From assembly GCF_003610235.1 (NCBI RefSeq), contig NZ_RAPR01000001.1, forward strand, positions 2,480,001-2,544,000: 64,000 nucleotides of DNA, read 5' to 3'. Of the stretch, positions 33,376 to 42,722 are shown piece by piece. The notes under the pieces were generated by a model. That model saw nothing but the letters and a program-made list of their open reading frames with translations, searched no databases and was not told where the DNA came from. Made by a program: the position numbers and the translations under genes. Numbering within the stretch: position 1 is the first letter of the stretch; each line of letters begins with the position of its first letter. This DNA comes from Catellatospora citrea. Lineage in GTDB: Bacteria > Actinomycetota > Actinomycetes > Mycobacteriales > Micromonosporaceae.

Positions 33376-35073
33376 TCAGGCGCAGGTGGTCCGGGGCAGG
33401 CCGGTGACCTCGATCGGGGACCGGCCGGTCGGCTTCGCCTTGCCCGTCAGCACCGCCGCCAGCCCGTCCATCGACAGGTCACTGGACGAGTACGTCGCCA
33501 CCAGCACCTTCGACGTCGACTTGGCCAGTAGCGTGGGCACGTCCATGTGGACGGTGACCGCCGCGGCCGCGCTCAGGTCGTCGGCGGCGTCGCCGTACCC
33601 GACGAGGTGCACGACACTGCCGCCGGTCTCGACCACCGTGGCCCCGTTCCTCTTGAGCGCCTCGATCAGGCGGTTGCGAGCCTTGTCCCGCCCGGCCGAG
33701 GCGGTCACCCGCACCGGCCCGGTCACCAGCGGCTTGCCGCAGGCGCCGCGCAGCACGGTGACCGCGGCCGCGGCGAGCGGGGCGACCTCCTGCTGGTGGG
33801 TGCCCACGGTGGACAGTGCCGGGGCGGCGGCCTGTCCGAACCCGAGCTTGAGGGACAGGATCCGGCCGACGGCCTCGACGAGCCGTGCCCGCGGCAGGGT
33901 GCCCGCCGTGACCGCGTCGACGATGCCCTGGTGCGCCTTGCCCACGTGCGGCGGCATGAGGATCAGGTCGTTGCCGGCCAGCAGCGCCTGCACGGCCGCC
34001 TCGCCCGGCGGCACCTTCATCGCGGGCGCCATGTTCATGCCGTCGGTCACCACGACGCCCTGGAAGCCCATCTCCTTGCGGAGCAGGTCGATCAGCACCT
34101 TCTTGGAGAAGGTCGCCGCCACGCCCGGGTCGATCGCCTGCACGTCGAGGTGCCCGGACATGATGAGCGGCGCGTCGGCGTCGATGCCGGCCTTGAAGGT
34201 GGCCAGGTCGTCGGAGTCGAGCAGCTGCCGGGTCTGGTTCACGACCGGCAGCTCGGTGTGGCTGTCGGCGGCCGTGTGGCCGTGTCCGGGGAAGTGCTTG
34301 AGCGTGGCGGCCACGCCACCCGCCCGCATGCCCTTGACCGCGGCGACGACCTGCTCACCGGCCGCCTTCGGGTCCGACCCGTACGACCGCGAGCCGATCA
34401 CGGAGCTGCCCGCCGGGCCGAGCACGTCGGCGACCGGCGCGAAGTTGACGTTGACACCCACCGCGGCCAGCTCCAGGCCCGCGGCCCGCCAGGCGACCTC
34501 GGTCAGTCGCGGGTCACCGGCCGCCCCGAACGTCATCGCGCTGGGCAGCGTCGTCATCCCGGTGGACAGCCGGGTGACCACGCCGAACTCCTGGTCCATG
34601 CCGATCAGCAGCGGCACGTCGGCGGGCAGCCGGGCCGCCGCGCTCTGCAGCCCGCCGGTCAGCGCCCGCACCTGCTCCGGGGACTCCACATTGTTCACCG
34701 GCTGGTTGGCCGCGGTCGGGTCGTTGCCGCCGAACCCGATCAGGATCATGCCGCCGAGCCGGTACTTCTCGATCATCTGCGCGGGGGTGTCCACCCCGGC
34801 GAGGGCCTTGTTGCCCGCCGCGGTGCCGGCGGAGACGTCGGTGGCCGAGCGCCCGTAGGCGAACGGCATCAGCACCTGGCCGGCGAGGTCCGCGTCGGAC
34901 ATCTTCTTGATGATCCCCGCGACTTTGGCGGAGACGTCGGCCGGATCCTGCATCGGCAGTGTTCCCCCGTTGTCGGGCGCCGTGCCGCACGCGCTTGCCA
35001 CGACCGCCACTGTGCAGAGGCTGGACACCACGGTGCCGAGCCTGCGGAACCACTTCTGCGTTGACGAGGTCAC
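33376..35073 (-). CDS. Glycoside hydrolase family 3 lipoprotein (NagZ-like)
   Basis: A 565-residue exported lipoprotein with the lipobox VASAC. The GH3 barrel has GMDQEFGVVTRL, KHFPGHGHTAADSHTELP (the His/Asp catalytic loop of NagZ-type beta-N-acetylhexosaminidases) and the nucleophile region VVTDGMNM. A second alpha/beta domain covers about 425-565. It probably trims N-acetylglucosamine from wall fragments outside the cell. GTG 35073 was chosen because the lipoprotein signal begins there; an ATG 18 codons earlier gives a longer but unlikely leader. Confidence 0.85.
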   Translation of the reverse strand: MTSSTQKWFRRLGTVVSSLCTVAVVASACGTAPDNGGTLPMQDPADVSAKVAGIIKKMSDADLAGQVLMPFAYGRSATDVSAGTAAGNKALAGVDTPAQMIEKYRLGGMILIGFGGNDPTAANQPVNNVESPEQVRALTGGLQSAAARLPADVPLLIGMDQEFGVVTRLSTGMTTLPSAMTFGAAGDPRLTEVAWRAAGLELAAVGVNVNFAPVADVLGPAGSSVIGSRSYGSDPKAAGEQVVAAVKGMRAGGVAATLKHFPGHGHTAADSHTELPVVNQTRQLLDSDDLATFKAGIDADAPLIMSGHLDVQAIDPGVAATFSKKVLIDLLRKEMGFQGVVVTDGMNMAPAMKVPPGEAAVQALLAGNDLILMPPHVGKAHQGIVDAVTAGTLPRARLVEAVGRILSLKLGFGQAAAPALSTVGTHQQEVAPLAAAAVTVLRGACGKPLVTGPVRVTASAGRDKARNRLIEALKRNGATVVETGGSVVHLVGYGDAADDLSAAAAVTVHMDVPTLLAKSTSKVLVATYSSSDLSMDGLAAVLTGKAKPTGRSPIEVTGLPRTTCA

Positions 35074-35215
35074 GCGGGTATCCCACCAGCAGTACGTGAC
35101 GGGGTCAACCGTTACACGCGTCGGCATCGTCCTTACGGCCGATCGGGGCGCCCTCCCCCGCGCGCGGACCGGCCGGCCCTGGTCGTCCGACGTCCCCGGG
35201 TCAGGGCCTGCCGCG

Positions 35216-35710
35216 TCACCCGGCCCTGGTCAGCAGCGTCACCGGCGCGCCGTCGGCGGCGTAGCGGTACGGCTCGAGTTCGGCGTCCCAGGGGGTGCCC
35301 ATCGCCATGTCGAGAGCATGCGCCAGCGCCTCCGGGCTGCGGCTGCCCGTGATGAGCGAGCGCAGCCGGTCCTCGCCGAGCTGGATGTCCCCGGCCGCGC
35401 CCATCGCGGCCCGGAACAGGCCGCGGCCGGGCACGTGCATGAACCGCTCGCCGTCGACGCCGGCGCTGGGCTCCTCGGTGATCTCGAAGCGCAGCATCGG
35501 CCACTGGCGCAGCTCAGCCGCGATCTCCGCGGCGGTGCCGGGCCGACCGGACCAGTCGCACTCGGCGCGGCGGGCGCTGGGCTCGAGCGGCTGCACCGTC
35601 CAGTGCAGGTTGATCGCGCCGCTTTTCAGGGCGCGCGAAATCGCCCACTCGACGTGAGGACACACGGCAAGCGGGCTCGAGTGGACGTGTACGACGCCAC
35701 GCGTGGGCAC
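35216..35710 (-). CDS. DUF3145 protein
   Basis: A 164-residue protein that starts PTRGVVHVHSSPLAVCPHVEWA, the signature of actinobacterial DUF3145. No catalytic motif, signal peptide or membrane segment is visible, and the function is unknown. In Streptomyces a member lies beside fabF in the same fatty-acid block, so the placement 5 kb after accD here keeps part of that link. The GTG at 35710 has GGGAGGT upstream. Confidence 0.85.
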   Translation of the reverse strand: MPTRGVVHVHSSPLAVCPHVEWAISRALKSGAINLHWTVQPLEPSARRAECDWSGRPGTAAEIAAELRQWPMLRFEITEEPSAGVDGERFMHVPGRGLFRAAMGAAGDIQLGEDRLRSLITGSRSPEALAHALDMAMGTPWDAELEPYRYAADGAPVTLLTRAG

Positions 35711-35945
35711 GGTGACCTCCCGAGACGGACAGGCGCGTCTTCCCCTACGGCCTGGCGACTCCGGCGATCTCACCCATGATGACGTCTGGGGCGGATGTGG
35801 CGCCAGAGAATCGCGAAACTCGCCGGATGAAATGTCCGACCGGGCCGCGGCGACGTGTCCGTCACACTGGAAGGCGACGCCGATCAGGGTCTGCTCAGGG
35901 GTCGTGTAGAGTTCCTAAGTCAACCAGACTTTCAAGGAGTACGTC

Positions 35946-36272
35946 GTGGCGAGCAACACCTCCAAGACCGCGCGCGCGTCTGTCCGGGCCGGTGAGGCCA
36001 AGGGTGGCGCGCTGAGCGTGCTCGGTGAGTTCAAGTACATCATTCCGCTGAACAACGGCAAGCACGCCTACGTGCGGAACCTCACCAACGGCAAGACCGT
36101 GCACCTGAGCACCACCTCGGACGCCTTCGTCGAGGAGATCCGCGTGCTCGCGGGCGCCGGCCACGCCGCCAAGATCCGTGCCGAGCTGGTCGCTCTCAAC
36201 AGCACCCACCCCGGTCACGGGTGGGACGCCACCGAGAAGCGCCTGGCCGAGGCCGGCATCTTCGAGGGCTGA
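35946..36272 (+). CDS. Small conserved-looking protein of unknown function
   Basis: A 108-residue basic, soluble protein not recognised. It has a lysine/serine-rich start and a compact middle (LGEFKYIIPLNNGKHAYVRNL in parts) that could form a small beta sheet. A helical C-terminal half ends HPGHGWDATEKRLAEAGIF. Expression signals are good: TAGAGT as -10 (35907-35912), AAGGAG 6 nt before the GTG, and a strong terminator after the stop. It is likely an abundant housekeeping-type protein, but this is inference. Confidence 0.7.
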   Translation: MASNTSKTARASVRAGEAKGGALSVLGEFKYIIPLNNGKHAYVRNLTNGKTVHLSTTSDAFVEEIRVLAGAGHAAKIRAELVALNSTHPGHGWDATEKRLAEAGIFEG

Positions 36273-36286
36273 GCCCTTCCTGTCTC

Positions 36287-36329
36287 ATGGCTGAGGCCCC
36301 GTCCGCTCCGCGGCCGGGGCCTCAGCCAT
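36287..36329 (+). terminator. Hairpin terminator after the 108-residue protein gene
   Basis: A perfect stem (ATGGCTGAGGCCCCG with its complement) closes around a 13-nt loop, 14 bp after the stop codon. Confidence 0.8.
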
Positions 36330-36386
36330 ACCCTCACCACCCCGCCACCCGGCCCACGCCACGCCCGGCCGACCGGCTCTCCTCCG

Positions 36387-36447
36387 ACAACTCTTAAAGA
36401 CTTGCGGCCTCAGAGCGTGTCTGAGGCCGCAAGTCTTTAAGAGTTGT
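36387..36447. repeat. Family B long perfect hairpin, copy 1
   Basis: Perfect 28-bp arms (36387-36414 and 36420-36447) with a 5-nt loop. The arm starts ACAACTCTTAAAGACTTGCG. It lies between convergent genes (108-residue protein and carbonic anhydrase), next to a separate ordinary terminator, so termination alone may not explain it. Confidence 0.85.
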
Positions 36448-36497
36448 GCGCGGGGCGGGGCGGGGCCGCGCCGGCGGGGGCGCGGGGGCGGGTGGGG

Positions 36498-37133
36498 TCA
36501 GAGGAGTTCGACGACGCCGGTGTCGAGGTCGTAGACGGCGCCGACGATCTGGGCGCGGCCGGCCGCGGTGGCGGTGGCTAGGCGTTCGGCCAGGCGGAGC
36601 TGATCGACGGTGCGTTCGACGTGGCGACGCAGCGCCTTCGCGTTCACCTGCGGGTCGTGCAGGCCGACCTCGACCACCGCGGGTGCGATCTGGTCGACGA
36701 GGTAACCCATGAACCCGTCGGGGCGGCTGCCGGTGCGCAGCGCGTCGACGGTGGCGGCGACGGCGCCGCAGCGCTCGTGTCCGAGCACCATCACCACCGA
36801 GGCGTGCAACTCGGCGACGGCGAACTCGACCGAGCCGACCACGGAGCGGTCCAGCACGTGGGCGCCGGAGCGGACCACGCACATGTCGCCGAAGTTCTGG
36901 TCGAACACGGCCTCCAGCGGCACCCGGGAGTCGATGCAGCCCAGCACCACGGCGTACGGCTCCTGGCCGCTGGACTGGGCGGCCGCCTCACCGACGTGGT
37001 GGCCGTACCGGGGCCGTCCGGCCGCGAAGCGGCGGTTGCCCGTCATCAGGTCGGCCAGCGCCTCTGCGGGCCCCCGACGGTTGCCGGTCATCGTCACATC
37101 AGAATCCGACGGCGCGGTCCTCGACTGCGTCAT
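36498..37133 (-). CDS. Beta-class carbonic anhydrase
   Basis: A 211-residue enzyme that interconverts CO2 and bicarbonate, supplying bicarbonate to carboxylases such as the AccD complex. Zinc ligands are Cys66 with Asp68 in GCIDSR, and His119 and Cys122 in GHERCG. Length and motifs are typical of cytoplasmic beta enzymes. The ATG at 37133 begins MTQSRTAP; an ATG at residue 15 (MTGNRR) is a possible shorter start. It is divergent from the DedA gene. Confidence 0.92.
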   Translation of the reverse strand: MTQSRTAPSDSDVTMTGNRRGPAEALADLMTGNRRFAAGRPRYGHHVGEAAAQSSGQEPYAVVLGCIDSRVPLEAVFDQNFGDMCVVRSGAHVLDRSVVGSVEFAVAELHASVVMVLGHERCGAVAATVDALRTGSRPDGFMGYLVDQIAPAVVEVGLHDPQVNAKALRRHVERTVDQLRLAERLATATAAGRAQIVGAVYDLDTGVVELL

Positions 37134-37138
37134 GAGTC

Positions 37139-37195
37139 AAGGGTCGCTGGTAAAGGGGCACCACGGGAAGGTTACTCGGAAGTAGTGCGACCCTT
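37139..37195. promoter_or_regulatory. Inverted repeat in the carbonic anhydrase / DedA divergent region
   Basis: AAGGGTCGC (37139-37147) and its complement GCGACCCTT (37187-37195) flank 39 nt directly upstream of the carbonic anhydrase start. It may be a paired operator. No regulator is known. Confidence 0.3.
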
Positions 37196-37402
37196 CTCAC
37201 GACCGGAGCGCGCAGACCCTGCCGAACCGGCCGGCCGACCCGGCTCCGCGAACCTGCGCCACGCGGCGGGGCGCGGCCGCGATCCGACACCCCGAGTGGC
37301 CCCTTAAGGACTTCAGCCTGGTGCGCCGGGGTTCGGTGTCGGGTATCTTTCGAGCGTCCCGTGCGGTCACTGCGGGCGATGGTGCTCGGGAAGGGGTGGC
37401 CG

Positions 37403-38122
37403 GTGGAGTTCGTCGGAGCATGGCTGGAGACGCTCCCTGCGGTCGCCATCTACCTCATCGTCGGCCTGGTCATCGGGACCGAGAGCATGGGCATCCCGCT
37501 GCCCGGCGAGATCGTGCTGGTCAGCGCCTCTCTGCTGGCCGCCACCACGGATCACATCTCACCGTGGGGCGTGGCCGCCGGCGCCGCGATCGGCGCGATC
37601 GTCGGCGACTCCATCGGGTATGCGATCGGCAAGCGCGGGGGCCGCCCGCTGCTGGAGCGCCTGGGCCGCCGGTTCCCGAAGCACCTGGGTCCGGAGCAGA
37701 TCGTGCGGGCCGAGGCGATGTTCGGCCGCTGGGGCACGTGGGCGGTCTTCTTCGGGCGCTTCATCGCCCTGCTGCGCATCCTGGCCGGGCCGATGGCCGG
37801 CGCGCTGAAGGTGCCGTACCGCAAGTTCCTGCTGGCCAACGCCGGAGGCGGCCTGGTCTGGGCGTTCGGCACCACGTTCGCGATCTACGCGCTAGGCGCC
37901 GTGGCGGAGGCCTGGCTGAAGCGGTTCTCCTGGGCGGCCCTGGCCCTGGCCGTGGTCTTCGGCCTCGCCACCACCTGGTGGTTCAAGCACCGGGCGAAGA
38001 AGTCCCTGGTCGCCGCCGCGGCCGACGAGACCGTCGCCCACCTCGGCACGGATGAGATCGACCATCCCACGGACGTCTCCCCGGCCGCCGCGCAGCGGCC
38101 GAGCGAGGAGCGGGTGGGCTGA
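37403..38122 (+). CDS. DedA-family membrane protein
   Basis: A 239-residue protein with the DedA/SNARE-associated (VTT) domain: LIVGLVIGTESMGIPLPGE near the N-terminus, DSIGYAIGKRGGR, then FFGRFIALLRILAGPMAGALKVPYRKF in parts. Several helices pass the membrane. DedA proteins are thought to move lipid carriers or phospholipids across the bilayer in exchange for protons. The GTG at 37403 has AAGGGG as ribosome site; a GTG at 37361 in frame is a possible longer start. The cytoplasmic tail is charged and not conserved. Confidence 0.85.
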   Translation: MEFVGAWLETLPAVAIYLIVGLVIGTESMGIPLPGEIVLVSASLLAATTDHISPWGVAAGAAIGAIVGDSIGYAIGKRGGRPLLERLGRRFPKHLGPEQIVRAEAMFGRWGTWAVFFGRFIALLRILAGPMAGALKVPYRKFLLANAGGGLVWAFGTTFAIYALGAVAEAWLKRFSWAALALAVVFGLATTWWFKHRAKKSLVAAAADETVAHLGTDEIDHPTDVSPAAAQRPSEERVG

Positions 38123-38239
38123 CCATCAGCCTATCCGGTGGGGCTCCGCGTCACATCGGCCCGGTGATCGATCTTCCGGTCGGGGGCAGCCCGTACCCTA
38201 TCGGGGCACCATCGCCGCCATACCCGGCCCGGGAGACGC

Positions 38240-40402
38240 ATGTCTGACAACACCCTGCACGACGAGATCGCCATCGAGCAGCAGCACGTGGACCGTGTCT
38301 ACGCGCGGCTGGCCCGACTGCGCGCCGACGCCGCGAAGGCGGAGGCCGACGGCTATCAACTCGCACGGGTCGGCACGTTCGGGTCGCTGGTCGAGCGCGA
38401 CGCGATGGTGTTCCACGCCGCCCGGCGGCGGCAGGCCTTCGACAGCGAGCACGAGGGCCTGGTCTTCGGCCGCCTGGACATGCACCCCAGCCGCATCGAG
38501 CCGGACGAGGCCGCGGCCGACCCGGAGGCCGCCGGCTGGGACGAGCGGCCCCGCTACATCGGCCGCCTGGGCGTGCGCACCGAGACAGCGGAGCCGCTGC
38601 TCATCGACTGGCGCGCGCCGGCCGCGGCGGCCTTCTACCGGGCCACGGCGGCCCAGCCGCTGGGCGTGATCCGCCGCCGGATGATCTCGTCGTTCGGCGA
38701 GAAGGTCACCGGCCTGGAGGACGACCTGCTCGACCCGTCGGCCGCGCCGGAGGGCATGCGCGTGGTCGGCGACGGCGCGCTGCTGGCGGCGCTGAGCCGG
38801 GCCAAGGGCACCGGCATGCGCGACATCGTGGCGACCATCCAGCACGAGCAGGACCTGGCGATTCGCTCGCCCGCGTCCGGCGTGACGATGGTCGAGGGCG
38901 GCCCGGGCACCGGCAAGACCGCGGTGGCCCTGCACCGCGCGGCCTACCTGCTGTACTCCGACCGGGCGCGCTTCGCGGGCGGCGGCGTGCTGATCGTCGG
39001 CCCCTCCCCCGTGTTCGTCGAGTACATCGAGACCGTGCTGCCCTCGCTGGGCGAGGACACCGCGACGCTGAAGTCGCTCGGGCAGCTCGTGCCCGGCTAC
39101 GACGCCACCCGCGAGGAGACCGCGGCGGTCCGCGCCGTGAAGGGCTCGACGCGCATGCGGCGGGTGCTGCGCCGCGCCGCCGAGGACGCCCCGCCCGGCA
39201 GCCCCGACGGCCTGCGCATCCGCTACCGCGGGGAGTGGCTGGAGCTGACCTGGCGGCAGGGCGAGGAGATCCGGCGGCGGATCGGACGCGGCAACCGGCG
39301 CAACGAGATCCGGGCCAAGGCGTTCGGCGCGGTGCTGGACCAGCTCTGGGAGCAGATGAAGGCCAAGCAGCCGCGGCTGGAGCAGGCCCGGTTCGACGAG
39401 GAGCTGACCGAGCACGAGGGCTTCCGCGACTTCCTCAAGGCGTGGTGGCCGCTGGTGCGCCCGGTGCAGGTGCTGGGCTGGCTGGCCGACCCGCAGCGGC
39501 TGCGCCGCTACGCCGAGGGCACGCTGTCGAACGAGGAGCAGCGCACCCTGGTGCGGGCGCTCGCGCCGCTGCGGGAGCAGGGTCCCAGCATCGACGACGT
39601 GCCGCTGCTCGACGAGCTGCAGGAGCTGCTCGGCGACAAGCCCAAGCCGCGGGTACGCCGGCGCGAGGCATACACGGTGGGCGGGGTGCGCGAGGTGGCG
39701 ACCTCGTACGAGCGCTCCCGCGCCGCGTCGGCCGCCGCGCCGCGTGAGAACGACTACCGCGACTACGCCCACGTGGTGGTGGACGAGGCGCAGGACGTCA
39801 CGCCCATGCAGTGGCGCATGATCGGCCGGCGCGGCCACGCGGCCAGCTGGACCGTGGTCGGCGACCCGGCGCAGTCGGCGTGGATCGGCAGCGCGGGCGA
39901 GGTGGCCCGGGCCCGGGACGAGGCGCTGGGCGGCCGCAAGCGCTTCCCGCACCAGCTCACCACGAACTACCGCAACTCGACGGAGATCTTCGAGGTGGCC
40001 GCCGAGGTGATCCGGCGGGTCTCGCCGGACCTGCCGCTGCCGAAGGCCGTACGCACCACCGGTGTCGCCCCCGTGCACCGGATCGTGGAGCGGGCCCAGC
40101 TGGACGACGCGGTCCGCGACGCGGTCGCGGCGCTGCTCGGCGAGGTCGAGGGCACCGTCGGCGTCATCACCCCCGACGCCCGCATCCGCGACCGCATCAC
40201 CGCCCGCCTGTCCGAGTGGGACACCGAGCGCCTGCGCGTGGTCACCGCCCTGGCCGCCAAGGGCATGGAGTACGACGCCGTCGTCCTGGTCGAACCCGGC
40301 CTCATCGACGCCGGCACCGACGCCGGCCGCCGCACCCTCTACGTCGCCCTCTCCCGCGCCACCCAACGCCTCACCACCATCGCCACCCGCCCCTGGCGCT
40401 GA
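38240..40402 (+). CDS. HelD/HelR-like UvrD-type ATPase acting on RNA polymerase
   Basis: A 720-residue superfamily 1 helicase-like protein. An N-terminal coiled coil (about 5-40) is followed by ERPRYIGRLGVR and PLLIDWRAPAAAAFYRA, the signature of the HelD family. Walker A is GGPGTGKTAVALHRAAYLLY at about 215-235; VVVDEAQDVTPMQW is Walker B, and VTALAAKGMEYDAVVLVEPG lies near the end. HelD and actinobacterial HelR free stalled RNA polymerase, and HelR gives rifampicin tolerance. Which type this is would need the coiled-coil and pore-loop sequences compared. The ATG has the ribosome site GGGAG. Confidence 0.85.
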   Translation: MSDNTLHDEIAIEQQHVDRVYARLARLRADAAKAEADGYQLARVGTFGSLVERDAMVFHAARRRQAFDSEHEGLVFGRLDMHPSRIEPDEAAADPEAAGWDERPRYIGRLGVRTETAEPLLIDWRAPAAAAFYRATAAQPLGVIRRRMISSFGEKVTGLEDDLLDPSAAPEGMRVVGDGALLAALSRAKGTGMRDIVATIQHEQDLAIRSPASGVTMVEGGPGTGKTAVALHRAAYLLYSDRARFAGGGVLIVGPSPVFVEYIETVLPSLGEDTATLKSLGQLVPGYDATREETAAVRAVKGSTRMRRVLRRAAEDAPPGSPDGLRIRYRGEWLELTWRQGEEIRRRIGRGNRRNEIRAKAFGAVLDQLWEQMKAKQPRLEQARFDEELTEHEGFRDFLKAWWPLVRPVQVLGWLADPQRLRRYAEGTLSNEEQRTLVRALAPLREQGPSIDDVPLLDELQELLGDKPKPRVRRREAYTVGGVREVATSYERSRAASAAAPRENDYRDYAHVVVDEAQDVTPMQWRMIGRRGHAASWTVVGDPAQSAWIGSAGEVARARDEALGGRKRFPHQLTTNYRNSTEIFEVAAEVIRRVSPDLPLPKAVRTTGVAPVHRIVERAQLDDAVRDAVAALLGEVEGTVGVITPDARIRDRITARLSEWDTERLRVVTALAAKGMEYDAVVLVEPGLIDAGTDAGRRTLYVALSRATQRLTTIATRPWR

Positions 40403-40414
40403 CCCCCTCAATCC

Positions 40415-40474
40415 GCAACTCTTAAAGACTCGCGCCCTCAGGATCCGCTGAGGGCGCGAGTCTTTAAGAGTTGC
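40415..40474. repeat. Family B long perfect hairpin, copy 2
   Basis: Perfect 26-bp arms (40415-40440 and 40449-40474) with an 8-nt loop. The arm starts GCAACTCTTAAAGACTCGCG. It lies between the convergent helicase and amylase genes. Confidence 0.85.
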
Positions 40475-40506
40475 CGCAGGTCGCAGGCCCGGGGCCCGGG
40501 GCCTGG

Positions 40507-42687
40507 TCAGCGCCAGGTGTCCGGGTAGGTGGCGGTGCAGGGGGTGGTGGGGGTGGTGCGGGCGCGGTTGGGGTCGCTTTCCCAGGTGACGTTGCCTGCG
40601 GCGTCCTTCTTGATGTACTTGTACGCGAAGGTCGTGCCGGTGGGCAGGTTGATGGTGGCGGTCCAGACCGGGTAGGCCGCGCTGGACAGGGCCACCGCGC
40701 TCGCGGTGTTCCAGCTGCCGAGGGCGGGGATCGAGCCGACCACGTAGACGTTCTGGCCCCAGGTGGTGGTCGCGTTCACGGAGAACGCGGCCGCGATGGA
40801 GGCGCAGGTCGAACCGGTGGGCGACGGGCTCGGCGAGGCGCTGGGTGACGGCGTGGTGCCGCCGGGCACGTTCCAGGTCTCGGACCAGGTGACCGCGCAG
40901 ACGCCGGTCGGCACGGTGCGGCTGCGGTTGGCGATGCTCTCCCAGGTGACGGTGCCGGCGCCGTCCTTCTTGATGTACTTGTACTCGAACGACGTGCCCG
41001 CGGGCAGGTTGACGGTGGCCCGCCAGAGCGGGTACGCCGTGCCGGACATGGCGACCGCGTTGGCCGTGTTCCAGGAGCCGAGCTGGGTGACGCTGCCGGC
41101 CACGAAGACGTTCTGGCCGCTGGTCGTGGTGGTGGTGGACTCGAACGTGACCGCCACGGTCGTGCAGACGGTGCCGCTGGGCGTCGGCGAGGGGCTGCCC
41201 GTCGGCGACGGCGACGTGCCGACCAGCGCACCCGTGTGGATCGCCAGCGCGCTGTTGGCGGCGACGGTGACGGTGGCCTGGCCGGAGCCGTTCACGGTGA
41301 CCGTGTTGCCCGCGCAGACCCCGGCGGTGAAGTCGCCGGTGGCCACGTCGCAGTACACGCCCGCGGGCAGCCCGGTGCCGAAGGTGGTGCTCCAGGCCGC
41401 GCCGTCGCGGTTGAACGCGGCGAAGCCGACGTTGCCGCGCCCGAACGCGATCCGCGACGCCGACGGCGACGTCCAGTTGGCGACAGCGGTGCCGCTGACC
41501 GCGTTGTGGAAGCCGACGAGGTTGGCGACCACGGTCTTGCGGTGCTCGCACTCCCAGCCCGAGCCGCAGGTGACCTGGTTGGTGGTGCCGTTGCCGGCGG
41601 CGGGCGGTCCGGCCTCGTTGTTGCTGAACGTGAAGCTGCTCATCAGCTGGGGGGTGCCGTACGGGTAGACCAGGCTGAACGCCGCCGCCAGCGCGTGGGT
41701 CTGCCCGTTCTTGTAGGTGAGCCGGGCGCGGCCGTTGCGCTGCGTGTCGTGGTTGTCGATGAAGTTGACCGCGTCGCCGGAGCTCAGGGCCATCTGCGCG
41801 GCGAGGCTGTTCAGGTTGGACAGGTTCGCGTCGCGGAACGCGTTGCCGACGACGTCGCCGTAGCGGAACTCGGTGACGTCACCGATCCCGGCGTACTCCC
41901 CCGGCGGGAACGCGCTGTCCTCGATCACCTCGTGGAAGACGTACGGCGAGCCGCTGACGCCGCCCAGGATCGCCTGCAGGTCGGCGACCGGCAGGTGCTT
42001 GGCCGCGTCGACCCGGAACCCGTCCACGCCGAGCGAGACCAGGTCGTTGAGGTACGCGGTGAGCTTGCCGCGCACGTAGGAGGACTCGGTGGCCAGGTCG
42101 GACAGGTCGACCAGCTCGCAGTTCTGCACCTCCCACCGGTCGCCCCAGGCCGCGATGTCGTCGTTGCCGTTGCGCCCGCAGTGGTGGAAGTCCTGGTTCT
42201 GGTAGATCCCGGGGTAGTTGTAGTGCGCGTAGGTGGAGCCCGCCGAGCCGGTGCCGGTGGACGCGCCGCCCGCCATGTGGTTGACCACCGCGTCGACGTA
42301 GATCTTCACTCCCGCGTTGTGGCAGGTGGTGACCATGTTCGCGAAGGCGGCGCGGTCGCCGCGGCGGCTGACGAGCTGGTAGCTGACCGGCTGGTAGTCC
42401 TGCCACCAGGGGTAGCCCTGGCCGCCGAGCACGACGTGCTCCTGCGGCGGGGAGACCTGCACCGCGCCGAAGCCCTTGGGGCCGAGCACGGTGGTGCACT
42501 CGTTGGCGATCGAGGCCCAGGGCCACTGGAACAGGTGCACGATCACGTCGCGGTTGCCGGGGTTGGCGTCCGCCTTGGCGGGGACGAGGTCGGGGGCGCC
42601 GGGTCGCAGGAGCACGACCGCGGACAGCGCGGCGGCCAGCAGCACCGAGGCGAGGGCTGCGGCTAGGGAGCGGTGGCGGGTGGACAC
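40507..42687 (-). CDS. Secreted alpha-amylase, GH13, with two CBM20 starch-binding modules
   Basis: A 726-residue exported enzyme that cuts alpha-1,4-glucosidic bonds in starch. Signal region (1-45), then the GH13 barrel with DAVVNHMAGG, GFRVDAAKH (nucleophile Asp), FHEVIEDS (acid/base Glu) and FIDNHDTQ. An all-beta domain C ends near 505. Two CBM20 modules follow, at about 525-615 and 635-726, each after a Ser/Pro/Thr linker; they are close paralogues (GSWNTANAVAMSG and GSWNTASAVALSS). GTG 42687 has AGGAGGAG upstream. A LacI-type operator candidate lies about 45 bp upstream. Confidence 0.93.
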   Translation of the reverse strand: MSTRHRSLAAALASVLLAAALSAVVLLRPGAPDLVPAKADANPGNRDVIVHLFQWPWASIANECTTVLGPKGFGAVQVSPPQEHVVLGGQGYPWWQDYQPVSYQLVSRRGDRAAFANMVTTCHNAGVKIYVDAVVNHMAGGASTGTGSAGSTYAHYNYPGIYQNQDFHHCGRNGNDDIAAWGDRWEVQNCELVDLSDLATESSYVRGKLTAYLNDLVSLGVDGFRVDAAKHLPVADLQAILGGVSGSPYVFHEVIEDSAFPPGEYAGIGDVTEFRYGDVVGNAFRDANLSNLNSLAAQMALSSGDAVNFIDNHDTQRNGRARLTYKNGQTHALAAAFSLVYPYGTPQLMSSFTFSNNEAGPPAAGNGTTNQVTCGSGWECEHRKTVVANLVGFHNAVSGTAVANWTSPSASRIAFGRGNVGFAAFNRDGAAWSTTFGTGLPAGVYCDVATGDFTAGVCAGNTVTVNGSGQATVTVAANSALAIHTGALVGTSPSPTGSPSPTPSGTVCTTVAVTFESTTTTTSGQNVFVAGSVTQLGSWNTANAVAMSGTAYPLWRATVNLPAGTSFEYKYIKKDGAGTVTWESIANRSRTVPTGVCAVTWSETWNVPGGTTPSPSASPSPSPTGSTCASIAAAFSVNATTTWGQNVYVVGSIPALGSWNTASAVALSSAAYPVWTATINLPTGTTFAYKYIKKDAAGNVTWESDPNRARTTPTTPCTATYPDTWR

Positions 42688-42722
42688 GAGTCTCCTCCTG
42701 GGTCGGGGAGGGGCGAGGGATG

